This document shows positions 36,621-45,681 of a stretch of DNA of 64,000 bases, in pieces. The notes beneath the pieces were generated by a model. It did no database searches and had not been told where the DNA came from. It worked only from the letters and a program-made list of their open reading frames with translations. The position numbers were made by a program, and so were the translations under genes. The stretch spans positions 92,503-156,502 of the forward strand of contig NZ_JACJPX010000009.1 of the NCBI RefSeq assembly GCF_014696315.1. Direction: 5' to 3'. This DNA comes from Calothrix membranacea FACHB-236. Lineage in GTDB: Bacteria; Cyanobacteriota; Cyanobacteriia; Cyanobacteriales; Nostocaceae. Within the stretch, counting starts at the first letter, position 1; each line of letters begins with the position of its first letter.

Positions 36621-38345
36621 TTAGTTTTGGCTTGGTGCTGAATTACCACCAAAAGTCATAAATGATGTAGCTCTAGGTATAATTGCTGCTGCACCTTCTC
36701 TAGATAACTCTGTTAAAAAGCCGATCGCAACATTAAATAAGCGATTTGGCTGTAAGTCATCTTTGACTAGGTTCCACAGCCGTTGAACTTCTTCTGTATG
36801 CAGACGGTCATCTTCAGTGATTGCTAGCACCAATTGCTGACGCAGAAATTTACCTTCTTCAGACAGCAGAAATTGCAGTCCCATTTGAGCTGTAGGTAGC
36901 ACATCAAAGCTGCCATCGGTACGTGCGATCGCAATTAGGTTTTCTAAGCGCTGCCACTGGAATTTACCATCTTTAAACAGCACATTCAGTAACCGTCGGC
37001 GTAGTTCAGGAGATTCGCCTGTTAGTAAGCGGCGGGCAATATAGGGATAGCCAACCTCCACAATTTTGAAATTGGGATTGAGACTGAGAGCAATACCTTC
37101 TTGGGTAACTAGAGAACGAATAATTAAAGCAAACTTTGCTGGTACTCGGAAGGGATATTCATACATCAATTCCGAAAATTCATCGGTAATGGTTTTGAAG
37201 TTAAAATCTCCAACATTTTTACCGATGGCGTTACCTAAGACTGATTCTAATGCTGGGATAATCGGGCAAATATTTGTGTTTGGTGTGAGAAAACCTAACT
37301 TTACGAAATCTGCTGCTAAGTCAGAGTAGTCTTTATTCACCAAATGCACTAATGCATCGACTAGAGTTTCTTTGGTGGTTTCCTCTAGCTGATCCATCAT
37401 CCCAAAATCTATGTAAGCCATCCGACCATCAGGCATTGCAAATAAATTGCCTGGATGAGGGTCTGCATGGAAAAAACCATGTTCTAATAGCTGTTGCAAA
37501 CCGGAGGTCACACCAATTTTGATGATGTCTTCTGGATCTAAACCTGCGGCGCGAATGCTTTGAGTATCTGTTAGCTTGAAGCCGTTAATCCATTCCAGGG
37601 TTAAAACACGGCTATTAGTATAACGCCAATAAATACTGGGGACTTTGACGCTGGGGTCATCGCGGAAATTATGAGCGAATTTTTCCGCGTTGCGACCTTC
37701 ATTGATGTAATCGATTTCCTCAAATAACTTGGTGCCAAACTCGTCCACAATTAAGGTGAGGTCGTGACCGAGATTGAGGGGTAACCAAGGCGCTAGCCAA
37801 GCAGCCGCCCAGCGCATAAGATACAAGTCTTTGGTCAAAATTGGCCGTAAGTTAGGGCGTTGCACCTTCACTGCTACTTCTTCGCCACTTGCCAAACGTC
37901 CACGATAAACTTGACCCAAGCTAGCTGCTGCTACAGGTTGAGGTGACAGTTCACTAAATGCTTCTTTAACTGGGCGATTTAGTTCCGCCTCGATAATCCG
38001 GTAGGCTAAATCATTATCAAACGGCGGCAGCTGGTCTTGCAGCTTGACTAATTCTTCTAAGAAATCCTTACGTATTAGGTCAGGCCTAGTCGATAGGGCT
38101 TGACCAACTTTAATGAAAGTGGGGCCAAGGCGAGTGAGCAGTTCTCGTAATTGAGTGGCGCGTTTACTCTTGTTCTGCTCTTCTAGATTTTGCCATTCAT
38201 CCCACTTCAAACTAATAATAAATCCAGCAAAAGACCAGATAATTGTCAGTATTCGCCCCCAGGCTAGCCAGGGACGGTAACGATAATAACTAGCGATCGC
38301 GTCTGGATTGTAGCGCCTTAGCTGAGCAGATTGATACTGACCCAC
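36621..38345 (-). CDS. ABC1/AarF/UbiB family atypical kinase
   Basis: The protein has 574 residues. It has the KxGQ motif (K79 in IKVGQALSTRPDLI) and the alanine-rich AAASLGQVYRG loop (139-150) that mark the ABC1 family. VAVKVQRP follows with the ATP lysine; then FHADPHPGNLF (catalytic) and YIDFGMM (metal). Cyanobacterial members act in chloroplast-like prenylquinone metabolism or membrane stability; the substrate here is not known. The C-terminal 200 residues are helical and typical of the family. Confidence 0.94.
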   Translation of the reverse strand: MGQYQSAQLRRYNPDAIASYYRYRPWLAWGRILTIIWSFAGFIISLKWDEWQNLEEQNKSKRATQLRELLTRLGPTFIKVGQALSTRPDLIRKDFLEELVKLQDQLPPFDNDLAYRIIEAELNRPVKEAFSELSPQPVAAASLGQVYRGRLASGEEVAVKVQRPNLRPILTKDLYLMRWAAAWLAPWLPLNLGHDLTLIVDEFGTKLFEEIDYINEGRNAEKFAHNFRDDPSVKVPSIYWRYTNSRVLTLEWINGFKLTDTQSIRAAGLDPEDIIKIGVTSGLQQLLEHGFFHADPHPGNLFAMPDGRMAYIDFGMMDQLEETTKETLVDALVHLVNKDYSDLAADFVKLGFLTPNTNICPIIPALESVLGNAIGKNVGDFNFKTITDEFSELMYEYPFRVPAKFALIIRSLVTQEGIALSLNPNFKIVEVGYPYIARRLLTGESPELRRRLLNVLFKDGKFQWQRLENLIAIARTDGSFDVLPTAQMGLQFLLSEEGKFLRQQLVLAITEDDRLHTEEVQRLWNLVKDDLQPNRLFNVAIGFLTELSREGAAAIIPRATSFMTFGGNSAPSQN

Positions 38346-38729
38346 GCTTTTATTTGCCTCTTCAACTGGGAAATTTACACTTTTTCTTGGTTTCCAAAAC
38401 TACATGCTAAATGCAGGTATAGGATACCGATATTTTTAATAATGCACAATAAAGGCTTACCCATTTCTGAGTAGTTTTTCCGGCTATATTTTGCCTACTT
38501 TACTGCTGCGGTTTTGTTATCTTTTTCTTAATTATACTTTAGAAAACTACAAATATTCCTGCTGTATAAGGATTTTGGGTACTTGTGTGATTTAAACTAC
38601 AATTTTATCTGTAGGAGTACTTGGGCATTGGGCATGGTGCATGGGGCATTGGGCATTGGGCATTGGTAATTGTTATTTTCTCCTTGTCTTCTTGTCTCCC
38701 CCCTGCTTCCTCTGCTTCCCCTGCTCAAC
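38346..38729. other. Intergenic region with GGGCATT heptamers
   Basis: Carries a GGGCATT repeat at about 38620-38668 and a C/T-rich stretch after it. No gene seen. Confidence 0.6.
38620..38668. repeat. GGGCATT heptamer array
   Basis: Six tandem heptamers of GGGCATT/GGGCATG type. Confidence 0.8.
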
Positions 38730-39185
38730 TTACAGCCACTCTCCGCCTCGGAAACGCCAACGAGGGAAAATGATCCGCATGAGGCTTTGGGAGGAAATAA
38801 ACACTGCTAGCCATACGATACTGTAATGCAGGAAAAAAAATTGTGGTGGAAGTTCTTCTTTGGGTATGGGGATTGGTAAAAAGCCAAACAGTTTTACGCC
38901 ACAGTAGACAAAGATAAATTCCCAGATTCCAGCAAAAATTTGATAAACGGCGGGCCAGTCTCTATCCCAACGGAATTTTTGCAGATAGTTATAAAGTACA
39001 TCCCAACCTAAGCCGAAGATGGCAACATAGGTAAGTATCAAGAAATAAACTGAGCTAGGCCCAGGCCCAATTAAACCCATTGCAAAGGGTAATGATACTA
39101 ATACGCCTACAGTTGCTAATAGTAATAATCGAGTTTGCCATCGACCAAATAATGTGGGAGTCACGTCGCTTCGCTCCGAAGTCAA
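38730..39185 (-). CDS. Hypothetical integral membrane protein, cyanobacterial
   Basis: The ORF has 151 residues with four hydrophobic segments (about 19-41, 45-65, 82-104, 122-142). No motif is recognised. The first seven residues (MTSERSD) are encoded within a repeat of the CGAAGTC/GTCAAAA type, and a GTG at 39164 with GGAG upstream is an equally good start. The mature protein would then be 144 residues. Confidence 0.68.
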   Translation of the reverse strand: MTSERSDVTPTLFGRWQTRLLLLATVGVLVSLPFAMGLIGPGPSSVYFLILTYVAIFGLGWDVLYNYLQKFRWDRDWPAVYQIFAGIWEFIFVYCGVKLFGFLPIPIPKEELPPQFFFLHYSIVWLAVFISSQSLMRIIFPRWRFRGGEWL

Positions 39186-39209
39186 AAGTCAAAAGTCAAA
39201 AGTCAAAAT
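39179..39209. repeat. GTCAAAA heptamer array
   Basis: Four tandem GTCAAAA units abutting the start of the membrane-protein gene. Confidence 0.85.
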
Positions 39210-39254
39210 TAACAATACATAAAAAGTACTGTCAGCACTTGAATCATACCCATA

Positions 39255-39288
39255 TTAAAAAACTCCACAGGATTGTGGAGCTTTTCGT
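39255..39288 (-). terminator. Rho-independent terminator of the GDSL gene
   Basis: CTCCACA-loop-TGTGGAG, with a T-run (TTTTTT) on the minus-strand side, about 25 bp past the GDSL stop codon. Confidence 0.8.
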
Positions 39289-39310
39289 AAAAATAAGTGG
39301 GAAATATTGT

Positions 39311-40021
39311 TTAAACGGCTACTGGCGAATGATAGGTGCTGAGTGCTTCCCAAGTGATGACATCGTCTAACAAAGCTTGATAACCCAAGGTATTGGGATG
39401 GAGTCCATCGTCACTGATGCGTTTGCGCCACCAAGTTTCACCACGTTCTATCCATTGGTCAAATATATCAAGATAAGGAATTTGGCGTTGATCACAAGCT
39501 ATTTTCGTAGCTTCTTTGTAGCGATACTGATCGGCGTGGTTGTAGTAGAAGCAATCGAGAAATGGCATTTTGGTTTCATCAACTGGAACCATACCTACAA
39601 ATACTACAGGACAGAGTTGTTGTGCTTGTTCTATGAGTTCGGCGATTTGTGATTCAAATAAAGCAAAATCTGTATAATTACGTCCATTAGGGCGAGATAA
39701 CCGCGCTGAATCATTTACCCCGACAGACAAAATAATTAAATCAGGGACACGATTTCGCAGTTCACCTCGATGGCGAAATTCAACTTCTAACCTTTGGGCG
39801 ACTTGTTGAGTGCGATCGCCTCTGACTCCCAGGTTATAAAGAACATGGCCAGAACTATTGGGTAACATCCAGTATCGCCTTAATTGTTCTACCCAGCCTC
39901 CTCTTTCCGGATCGCCAAAGCCATAAACTATGCTATCCCCTAGTGCGATAATCTTCAAAGGCTGACAATGGGTTGGTGCTATGGACAGCTGCATTGAGGA
40001 AGGTCGCTCGAATGTTTGCAT
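39311..40021 (-). CDS. GDSL/SGNH-type esterase
   Basis: The protein has 236 residues. Block I is IIALGDSIVYGFG (nucleophile serine), block II glycine in LGVRGD, block III VGVNDSARL, and block V SDDGLHPNTLGYQAL with the Asp-His pair: all four SGNH blocks are present. Probably a soluble esterase or acyl-thioesterase; substrate unknown. A terminator follows. Confidence 0.92.
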   Translation of the reverse strand: MQTFERPSSMQLSIAPTHCQPLKIIALGDSIVYGFGDPERGGWVEQLRRYWMLPNSSGHVLYNLGVRGDRTQQVAQRLEVEFRHRGELRNRVPDLIILSVGVNDSARLSRPNGRNYTDFALFESQIAELIEQAQQLCPVVFVGMVPVDETKMPFLDCFYYNHADQYRYKEATKIACDQRQIPYLDIFDQWIERGETWWRKRISDDGLHPNTLGYQALLDDVITWEALSTYHSPVAV

Positions 40022-40139
40022 CTTAAAAAGACTTTATTTTATATCTTTACAAGATTCTATACATTTCTACACCATTACAAAGTATATTTCTACTCACTAC
40101 TGTGGGAAGAGTTGATGAAGTCGGGGACTTCCAACTAAA

Positions 40140-40240
40140 AAAATATGCCATCCCTGCGGGACGCTACGCGAACACTGTGTAAGCAGCGAAGGGGAATAAC
40201 TCTTGAATCTTGTACAGACGCGATGAATCGCGTCTCTTCA
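40140..40240. repeat. Dispersed repeats including AGACGCGAT palindrome
   Basis: CTGCGGGACGCTACGCGAAC (about 40148-40167) reappears in reverse at about 57833-57852. AGACGCGAT-GA-ATCGCGTCT lies at 40216-40235. Confidence 0.6.
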
Positions 40241-40248
40241 ACCCAGCA

Positions 40249-42213
40249 CTAAATTGGCGACTGATTCAATACCCATTTCAACCACTGGCTAAAAGAACTG
40301 AAGGCGTTTAGATGGTTGACTCCTGGCGCACGGGAATTAGCGAGTGCTTCCACAGCGACTAAGGCGGCGTACTGCAAGCCCAAAAAACTATCAACTGCTG
40401 CATAGGGGCCACCAAGGGTAATTGCCCCAGCCGCATACATTTGACCTTTGGTGTTACGCATTTCGGGTAACTCAAAATTGTTGGCAACAACTAATCGCCC
40501 TAGGTGATTGAGTGGTAAGTTGTAATGCTTTACTAAGTCATCTAATAGGGGATTTGTTTGGACTTTGGCATCTAAACCTGTTGCATCAACAATAAAATCA
40601 GCCTCCAATGTCATTTCTCCTAAGCCTTTTTCGCGGATGTGGGTAATAGTTCGGTTTTGGCTTCCCCGTTCTACATCCAACACATCCCCAAAGGTAATTT
40701 GATACCAACCTTCCCTTAAACCCTGTTCGGTAATCTGCTGCCAATCGTGGCGGTCGGCGGTAGTAGTCCCACCCCAGTCAGCGAGTAGGCTTTTGCGTTC
40801 GTCGGGAGTGGCTTTTTCTAGCATTACCCGTAGTTCGCCACTCCAACAGGCTTTGGGCCAGTTAAAGGGTTGGAATTCGTAGTGATTTTTGACTAAACGT
40901 TGGGCTTTTTGGAACTTGTTGCCTTGGGGTTTAGGCGATCGCATTAAATGCAAAACTGTAATATTGCGATTTTTCTTGCGTGCCTCATAAATTCGCTGCA
41001 CAATCCGCGAAGCCACAATTCCCCGCCCGCGCAATAACACGATTCCACCCTGTTGTTCTAGCTGTTGATAAACATGATCATGTTCCTCATAAGCATTCAC
41101 AACAGCTTTAAAGTCTTGATATTTTTCTCTGTAAGCTTGTAAGTCTGGTAAAAACTGAATTGCGGGATAACCTGTTGCCAAGTGTAAATAACGCGATACA
41201 AAAAAAGCATAATCTCTCGTCCCGCGAGAATAGGCTACGCAATATCTACCATCCGCAGTTTTACGAATTGCCCTAACTCGCCCATAACGATAAATTTGTT
41301 GCCAACCAATGCGTCGGCATTCCCTATCTATAGAATCAAAAACATTACCAGCTCGTGGGGTATAAGTTTCTATAAATGTTGGTTCTGCAAATACTTGCCA
41401 TAAATACTTGAATGCGGAATTGGGTTTGCCCTGAGTAATATCATGCCAAGCTTCTCTTAAAGCATAACTAGGCCAGCCCCAAATATTATCAGGACAAGAA
41501 TCAGAATTAGACCTTAATCTTTCATATAAAGGAATTTGCGAATTTAAGCAGAGGCGCTTGTAACGTGCATAAGGTTCTGCTTCTAATCCCAAAGCAACAA
41601 TTTTGTCAGCACGGACACCGCTAATTCGCAGTAAATCAGTCCAAATAAAACTGCCCAACCCCGCACCAACTGCTAGATAATCACATTCATCCACAGGTAA
41701 ACCTGTAGCATGAAGTGCTTGTACCTCAACTTGTTGTGCCTGAAATGCTGGAGGTGGAAAATTGCTCCCTAGAGGTGTTACAGGGCGCACAGGAGGCAAA
41801 CTAGGGTCTGGGATATTGGTATTGGGATTAAAGTGAATAGTTGAAGGTGGGCTAGTAACTGGTGCTGGTGCTGGTGCATTGATACTAAAGGTCACGGTAA
41901 TCATGTATGGCCCAATTTGTACCGTGTCACCGTTATTTAAAACAGCACGTGTTTGTCGTTGACCGTTGACAGATAAACCATTGACACTACCTTGATCAAC
42001 CACCACCAGTTGATTTTGTTCCCAATCAATCAAGGCATGATAGCGCGAAACTTCATTACTATTCAGCAGCATTCGCGAGACACGCTCTCCCCTCAATTCG
42101 GCTGGTAACCTAGCAAATTCTCGCCCAAAAGCGATTGGTACACTCAACCTGGGTTCTCGCCTTTCTCCCGTAGCTGGATCATCCCAACTTAATAGAATTT
42201 GTAAATTTGGCAT
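40249..42213 (-). CDS. FHA domain fused to an FAD/NAD(P)-binding oxidoreductase
   Basis: The protein has 654 residues. Residues about 24-108 form an FHA domain with GREF (30-33), S56/R57/H59 in NEVSRYHALI, and QGSVNGLSVNG (74-84). A proline-rich linker (about 112-160) leads to a flavoprotein part with FAD-site VGAGLGS (182-188), a second Rossmann motif LLRGRGIVASRIVQ (about 397-410), and ATGLDAK near 562. The layout resembles lysine/ornithine N-monooxygenase-like enzymes. An FHA domain would tie it to Ser/Thr-phosphorylated partners. Lies 101 bp downstream of another FHA gene. Confidence 0.87.
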   Translation of the reverse strand: MPNLQILLSWDDPATGERREPRLSVPIAFGREFARLPAELRGERVSRMLLNSNEVSRYHALIDWEQNQLVVVDQGSVNGLSVNGQRQTRAVLNNGDTVQIGPYMITVTFSINAPAPAPVTSPPSTIHFNPNTNIPDPSLPPVRPVTPLGSNFPPPAFQAQQVEVQALHATGLPVDECDYLAVGAGLGSFIWTDLLRISGVRADKIVALGLEAEPYARYKRLCLNSQIPLYERLRSNSDSCPDNIWGWPSYALREAWHDITQGKPNSAFKYLWQVFAEPTFIETYTPRAGNVFDSIDRECRRIGWQQIYRYGRVRAIRKTADGRYCVAYSRGTRDYAFFVSRYLHLATGYPAIQFLPDLQAYREKYQDFKAVVNAYEEHDHVYQQLEQQGGIVLLRGRGIVASRIVQRIYEARKKNRNITVLHLMRSPKPQGNKFQKAQRLVKNHYEFQPFNWPKACWSGELRVMLEKATPDERKSLLADWGGTTTADRHDWQQITEQGLREGWYQITFGDVLDVERGSQNRTITHIREKGLGEMTLEADFIVDATGLDAKVQTNPLLDDLVKHYNLPLNHLGRLVVANNFELPEMRNTKGQMYAAGAITLGGPYAAVDSFLGLQYAALVAVEALANSRAPGVNHLNAFSSFSQWLKWVLNQSPI

Positions 42214-42314
42214 TTGGCGTTTGGCGTTTAGTATCTGTCATTGGGGCATTGGGCATTGGGAACTGAAGAATTTTTTCTCCCCTGCTCCCTGCCCCCTTGC
42301 CTCTTCCCCTCACC

Positions 42315-42914
42315 CTAATGATTTGGTACAACCAGCACACTAACTGCTGCTGCTAAGGATGTTCCACACCAGGGACAGCCTACTTGCAGGTTTTCAGGGG
42401 GGGAAATTTTGTGACATTTGGGACATTCTAAGCCATAAATTCCTGGTGGTGGTGCAGGAGTTATGGGTGGGTGCTGGTGATATCTGGGTTGCGCCTGTGG
42501 CTGCTGGTTGATTGGTGGCCATGTAGGCTGGTTACTGACTACTGGCGGGGTTGGTGGTGTCAAAATTGTGGGCGGAATACTGTTAATTAAAATATTAGTG
42601 ACTCTAAGTTCCATTTGTCCCAATTGGATCATGCTGCCTTCTCTTAAAGGCACTTCACCTTGGGTTAGTTGCTGTCTATCTACTAGGGGCGGATTTTGCG
42701 ATCGCAAGTTTCTAATGTAAAACTTTTGTTGTTGGCTATTAAAAAATATTTCTACGTGTAAACCCGATACGGTAGGGTTACTGACAACAATGTCGCACCG
42801 GAGTGGATCTCGACCGATGCGGACAGTGCCAGGATTCTTGCTAGGCTGTTGTTCGTAAATATTCTGGGTTTTATCTTGACCTGCATCATGCCACTGTAAA
42901 GTTAGTGCATTCAT
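42315..42914 (-). CDS. FHA domain protein with C-terminal zinc ribbon
   Basis: The protein has 199 residues. FHA domain about 25-105 (RIGRDPLRCDIVVSNPTVS, GLHVEIFF). A proline/glutamine-rich linker (about 112-158) and a two-CxxC zinc ribbon (CPKCHKIS...CPWCG, about 163-183) follow. Reads phosphothreonine; partner unknown. Probably in one transcript with the FHA-oxidoreductase gene downstream. Confidence 0.88.
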   Translation of the reverse strand: MNALTLQWHDAGQDKTQNIYEQQPSKNPGTVRIGRDPLRCDIVVSNPTVSGLHVEIFFNSQQQKFYIRNLRSQNPPLVDRQQLTQGEVPLREGSMIQLGQMELRVTNILINSIPPTILTPPTPPVVSNQPTWPPINQQPQAQPRYHQHPPITPAPPPGIYGLECPKCHKISPPENLQVGCPWCGTSLAAAVSVLVVPNH

Positions 42915-43046
42915 CGTTATAACTAGTAACTTTTATTTAGTTACTTCAACTCCTTTCTGTGCGATTCCTAACACGATTAGGCACAAGCAAGCAAGTGTTT
43001 AGAAAAAACTTCAAACCAGATTTTTGTTTTGTTAGAACGCCGAGCG

Positions 43047-43415
43047 TCAAAATTTCTGCATATTTCTACTTAAGGGGTCAAAATTTCTAGAAAAGCGGGT
43101 AGTTTCGTCATAATAAGCACCTGTTAAATCTGCGCCATACAACTTGGTGAAGTTGAGTTTAGCTCCGCGCAAATTTGCTTCATTTAGCTTCACACCACAC
43201 AAATTAGCTCTAGTCAAATTAGCGTTGGCTAAGTTGGCTCTACTCAAGTCCGCTCCCCAAAGTTTAGCTCTAGCTAGGTTAGCACCACTCAAGTCTGCTC
43301 CCCATAAATTTATCCCAGGTAAAGAAGCTCCAATCAGTTTAGCTTTAATTAGGTTGGCAGCAGGAAAATATCTCTCACCAGCTGCATAAAGCTGTTTAAT
43401 CTTCTCAGCATCCAT
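43047..43415 (-). CDS. Pentapeptide repeat protein
   Basis: The ATG at 43415 (MDAEKIKQLYAAGERYF) is a better start than the GTG at 43436 and gives 122 residues. From about residue 24 it is built of A(D/N)LXX pentapeptides (about 12 in a row), folding into a right-handed four-sided beta-helix. No function assigned. Located 39 bp downstream of nfi. Confidence 0.9.
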   Translation of the reverse strand: MDAEKIKQLYAAGERYFPAANLIKAKLIGASLPGINLWGADLSGANLARAKLWGADLSRANLANANLTRANLCGVKLNEANLRGAKLNFTKLYGADLTGAYYDETTRFSRNFDPLSRNMQKF

Positions 43416-43453
43416 GAATTGTATTGACCTTTTCACAAGTGGTTGTCATCGCT

Positions 43454-44119
43454 TTATCTTGAAGATGCTAACTTGTCAGCAATACGTGTAGTTTCTGGCA
43501 GTCGATATTTAGTGGTGCAGCGTAGTACATAGTCGATTGCTGTAGGCAAGCTAATTCGATGACCACTAGAAATATATAAAGGTTTTACGCCTGTGCGCGT
43601 GCGTAAAACTGCGCCAATTGTTTCATCTTTGTGTATTAAAAGTTGCCAGCTGCCTTTGGTTTCTGGGACTTCGTCATATTTGCCAATCAATAAGGATTTC
43701 GCCACGCCGATTGTTGGCATATCTATTAACAATCCTAAATGACTAGCTATACCCATTCTGCGGGGATGAGCGATTCCCTGACCGTCACACAGAATTATAT
43801 CTGGTAAAATTTTTACCTTTTCTAAGGCATCCAGTACAGCCGGGATTTCGCGGAATGAGAGAAAACCGGGAATATAAGGAAAGGAAGTAGGACGGCGCGC
43901 TACGGCTGTCTCGACTATTTGCAAATCGGGGAAACTCAGCACTGCTACTGCGGCATGGCTAATTGTACCGTCAGCTTCAAAGCCCATGTCTACCCCTGCA
44001 ACATATTTGATAGATTCTGGCAGTTTATCTTCTATTATTGTTTGGTTTCGCAATTTTTCTTGGATTGCGATCGCTTCTTCTAAAGTTTGGGGCCAGTCAT
44101 GTTGTTGATAAATCTTCAT
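43454..44119 (-). CDS. nfi: Endonuclease V (deoxyinosine 3'-endonuclease)
   Basis: The start at ATG 44119 (MKIYQQHDWPQTL) gives 221 residues, the family length; the TTG at 44140 would add seven. Catalytic acidic residues are D44 in AGVDMGF and D near 110 in ILCDGQGIAHPRRMGIASHLG. It nicks DNA one base 3' of deoxyinosine during repair of deaminated adenine. Confidence 0.95.
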   Translation of the reverse strand: MKIYQQHDWPQTLEEAIAIQEKLRNQTIIEDKLPESIKYVAGVDMGFEADGTISHAAVAVLSFPDLQIVETAVARRPTSFPYIPGFLSFREIPAVLDALEKVKILPDIILCDGQGIAHPRRMGIASHLGLLIDMPTIGVAKSLLIGKYDEVPETKGSWQLLIHKDETIGAVLRTRTGVKPLYISSGHRISLPTAIDYVLRCTTKYRLPETTRIADKLASSR

Positions 44120-44487
44120 ACTAAAAATTTTTCTTAACAAAAATTAAAGGCTGTTTTGCCCGAAATCTCCCTTAGCAACAGTGTAGCTACTGTTATCATG
44201 AATTTAAAAATTTTGTATCCTTTGGCTAAAGTTAAACTGTCAGCATTATTGATGTTGCTCACTTTGAAAATTTGAAAAATATTAACTAGTACAGCACGGC
44301 GTAAATAAACAGACCATACCCTACGGGAAGCCGCTTTGCATCTACAAAATCAACAAAAAGCTTATTCTGTCTTAATTTTGAATTTTGAATTTTGAATTTT
44401 GAATTCCGCCTTGCGGTACTAGTTTAATGTGGGCAATCTTCAGTGTTCAGGTTGGTAATTAATTAAAATTACTATCAAAAAATAGCC
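44120..44487. other. Intergenic region with TTTTGAA heptamers
   Basis: Contains four TTTTGAA units at about 44373-44405. It is the upstream region of both the endonuclease V gene and the prohibitin gene. No promoter assigned. Confidence 0.55.
44373..44405. repeat. TTTTGAA heptamer array
   Basis: Four tandem TTTTGAA units. Confidence 0.8.
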
Positions 44488-45327
44488 ATGCGTAACCACA
44501 TCCCAAATCCGGCAAATGCTTTTCAGTTCAGTTCTTATATTGTCGGTGGCATATTTTTATTCATTTTGGCATTTATTTTCCGTCCTTTCACGATTGTAAA
44601 TGCTGGGGAACGGGGCGTTGTCATGAAGTTTGGTAAAGTTCAAGAGCAGGTTTTAGATGAGGGACTGCATCCCATGATACCGATGGTGACCTCAATCAAA
44701 AAGCTAAGTGTGCGTGTACAGCAAAATACTTTTGAATCAGATGCAGCTTCTAAAGACTTACAAAAAATTACTACTGAACTAGCTGTTAATTGGCACGTTG
44801 ATCCAGCAAAAGTCAATAGAGTTTTTCAACAAGTTGGAGACCAACAACAAATTATTACTGGAATTATTACACCTGCTGTATCTGAAGTTTTAAAAGCAGC
44901 GACAGCAAAAAAAACTGCGGAAGAAATCATTACTAAAAGAACGGAACTCAAAGAAGAGATTGATAACAATCTCAAAAATAGACTATCAGCTTATGGTTTA
45001 ATTGTTGATGATGTTTCTCTAGTCAACTTTTCCTTTTCGCCAGAGTTTAGCAAAGCTATTGAATCAAAACAAATAGCCGAACAAGAGGCTAAACAGGCAG
45101 AATTTATTGCTAAAAAAGCAACTCAAGAAGCACAAGCCGAAATTAACCGCGCTAAAGGTCAAGCCGAGGCGCAAAGATTACAGCGACAAACTTTAACTGC
45201 AGAATTGTTGCAGAAGCAAGCAATTGAAAAATGGGATGGACGTTTTCCTACGGTGATGGGTGGTAATGGTTCAGTGCCATTAATTAATATTAATCCTAGT
45301 AATCTTTCTAGCACGCCAAATAGATAG
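44488..45327 (+). CDS. Prohibitin family protein (SPFH/Band 7)
   Basis: The protein has 279 residues: one N-terminal membrane segment (about 14-36), a Band 7 domain (about 38-190) with ERGVVMKFGKVQ and LHPMIPMV, then a charged coiled coil (about 195-250, QIAEQEAKQAEFIAKKATQ). Forms ring-like membrane scaffolds; in cyanobacteria a role in thylakoid or plasma membrane stability is suspected. ATG at 44488; no clear ribosome site. Confidence 0.93.
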   Translation: MRNHIPNPANAFQFSSYIVGGIFLFILAFIFRPFTIVNAGERGVVMKFGKVQEQVLDEGLHPMIPMVTSIKKLSVRVQQNTFESDAASKDLQKITTELAVNWHVDPAKVNRVFQQVGDQQQIITGIITPAVSEVLKAATAKKTAEEIITKRTELKEEIDNNLKNRLSAYGLIVDDVSLVNFSFSPEFSKAIESKQIAEQEAKQAEFIAKKATQEAQAEINRAKGQAEAQRLQRQTLTAELLQKQAIEKWDGRFPTVMGGNGSVPLININPSNLSSTPNR

Positions 45328-45345
45328 TTTTGTTCACGAATTGTA

Positions 45346-45367
45346 GAGACGCGATTAATCGCGTCTC
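45346..45367. repeat. Perfect 22-bp dispersed palindrome
   Basis: Fully self-complementary; sister copies at 14097-14116 and 40216-40235. Confidence 0.8.
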
Positions 45368-45462
45368 AAAAGTCAAAATACCAGGGTGAACACTAGTTTG
45401 CATCAATGTCCCAGTGAAGTATCGGATAGTGCTCACCCTACAAAAATTGTTTCTTTTTGATG

Positions 45463-45497
45463 GTAGGATGCGTTAGCGATAGCGTAACGCATCCTAC
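45463..45497. repeat. 13-bp-armed hairpin repeat (GTAGGATGCGTTA)
   Basis: Arms GTAGGATGCGTTA (45463-45475) and TAACGCATCCTAC (45485-45497). Related to 6322-6344 and to a half-copy near 61784-61799. Confidence 0.7.
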
Positions 45498-45681
45498 GTT
45501 TATTTCTGAAGATAAATATTTAACCAAAAAAATATTCTTTCTTACTATCTATTTTCTGTTTCATTTCTCAGCAAACAAGTTCGGGAATCCAATCAAATTC
45601 ATTAGATTTTGTAGAGGATGTAATAAACAATAGTGATTCATATTATTAATTACATCCATTACACCATCCATTAACATACTG

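Larger units (their letters stand above)
45328..45681. other. Intergenic region with two dispersed palindromes
   Basis: GAGACGCGATTAATCGCGTCTC (45346-45367) and a 13-bp-armed hairpin (45463-45497). Both are dispersed repeats. No gene. Confidence 0.6.
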
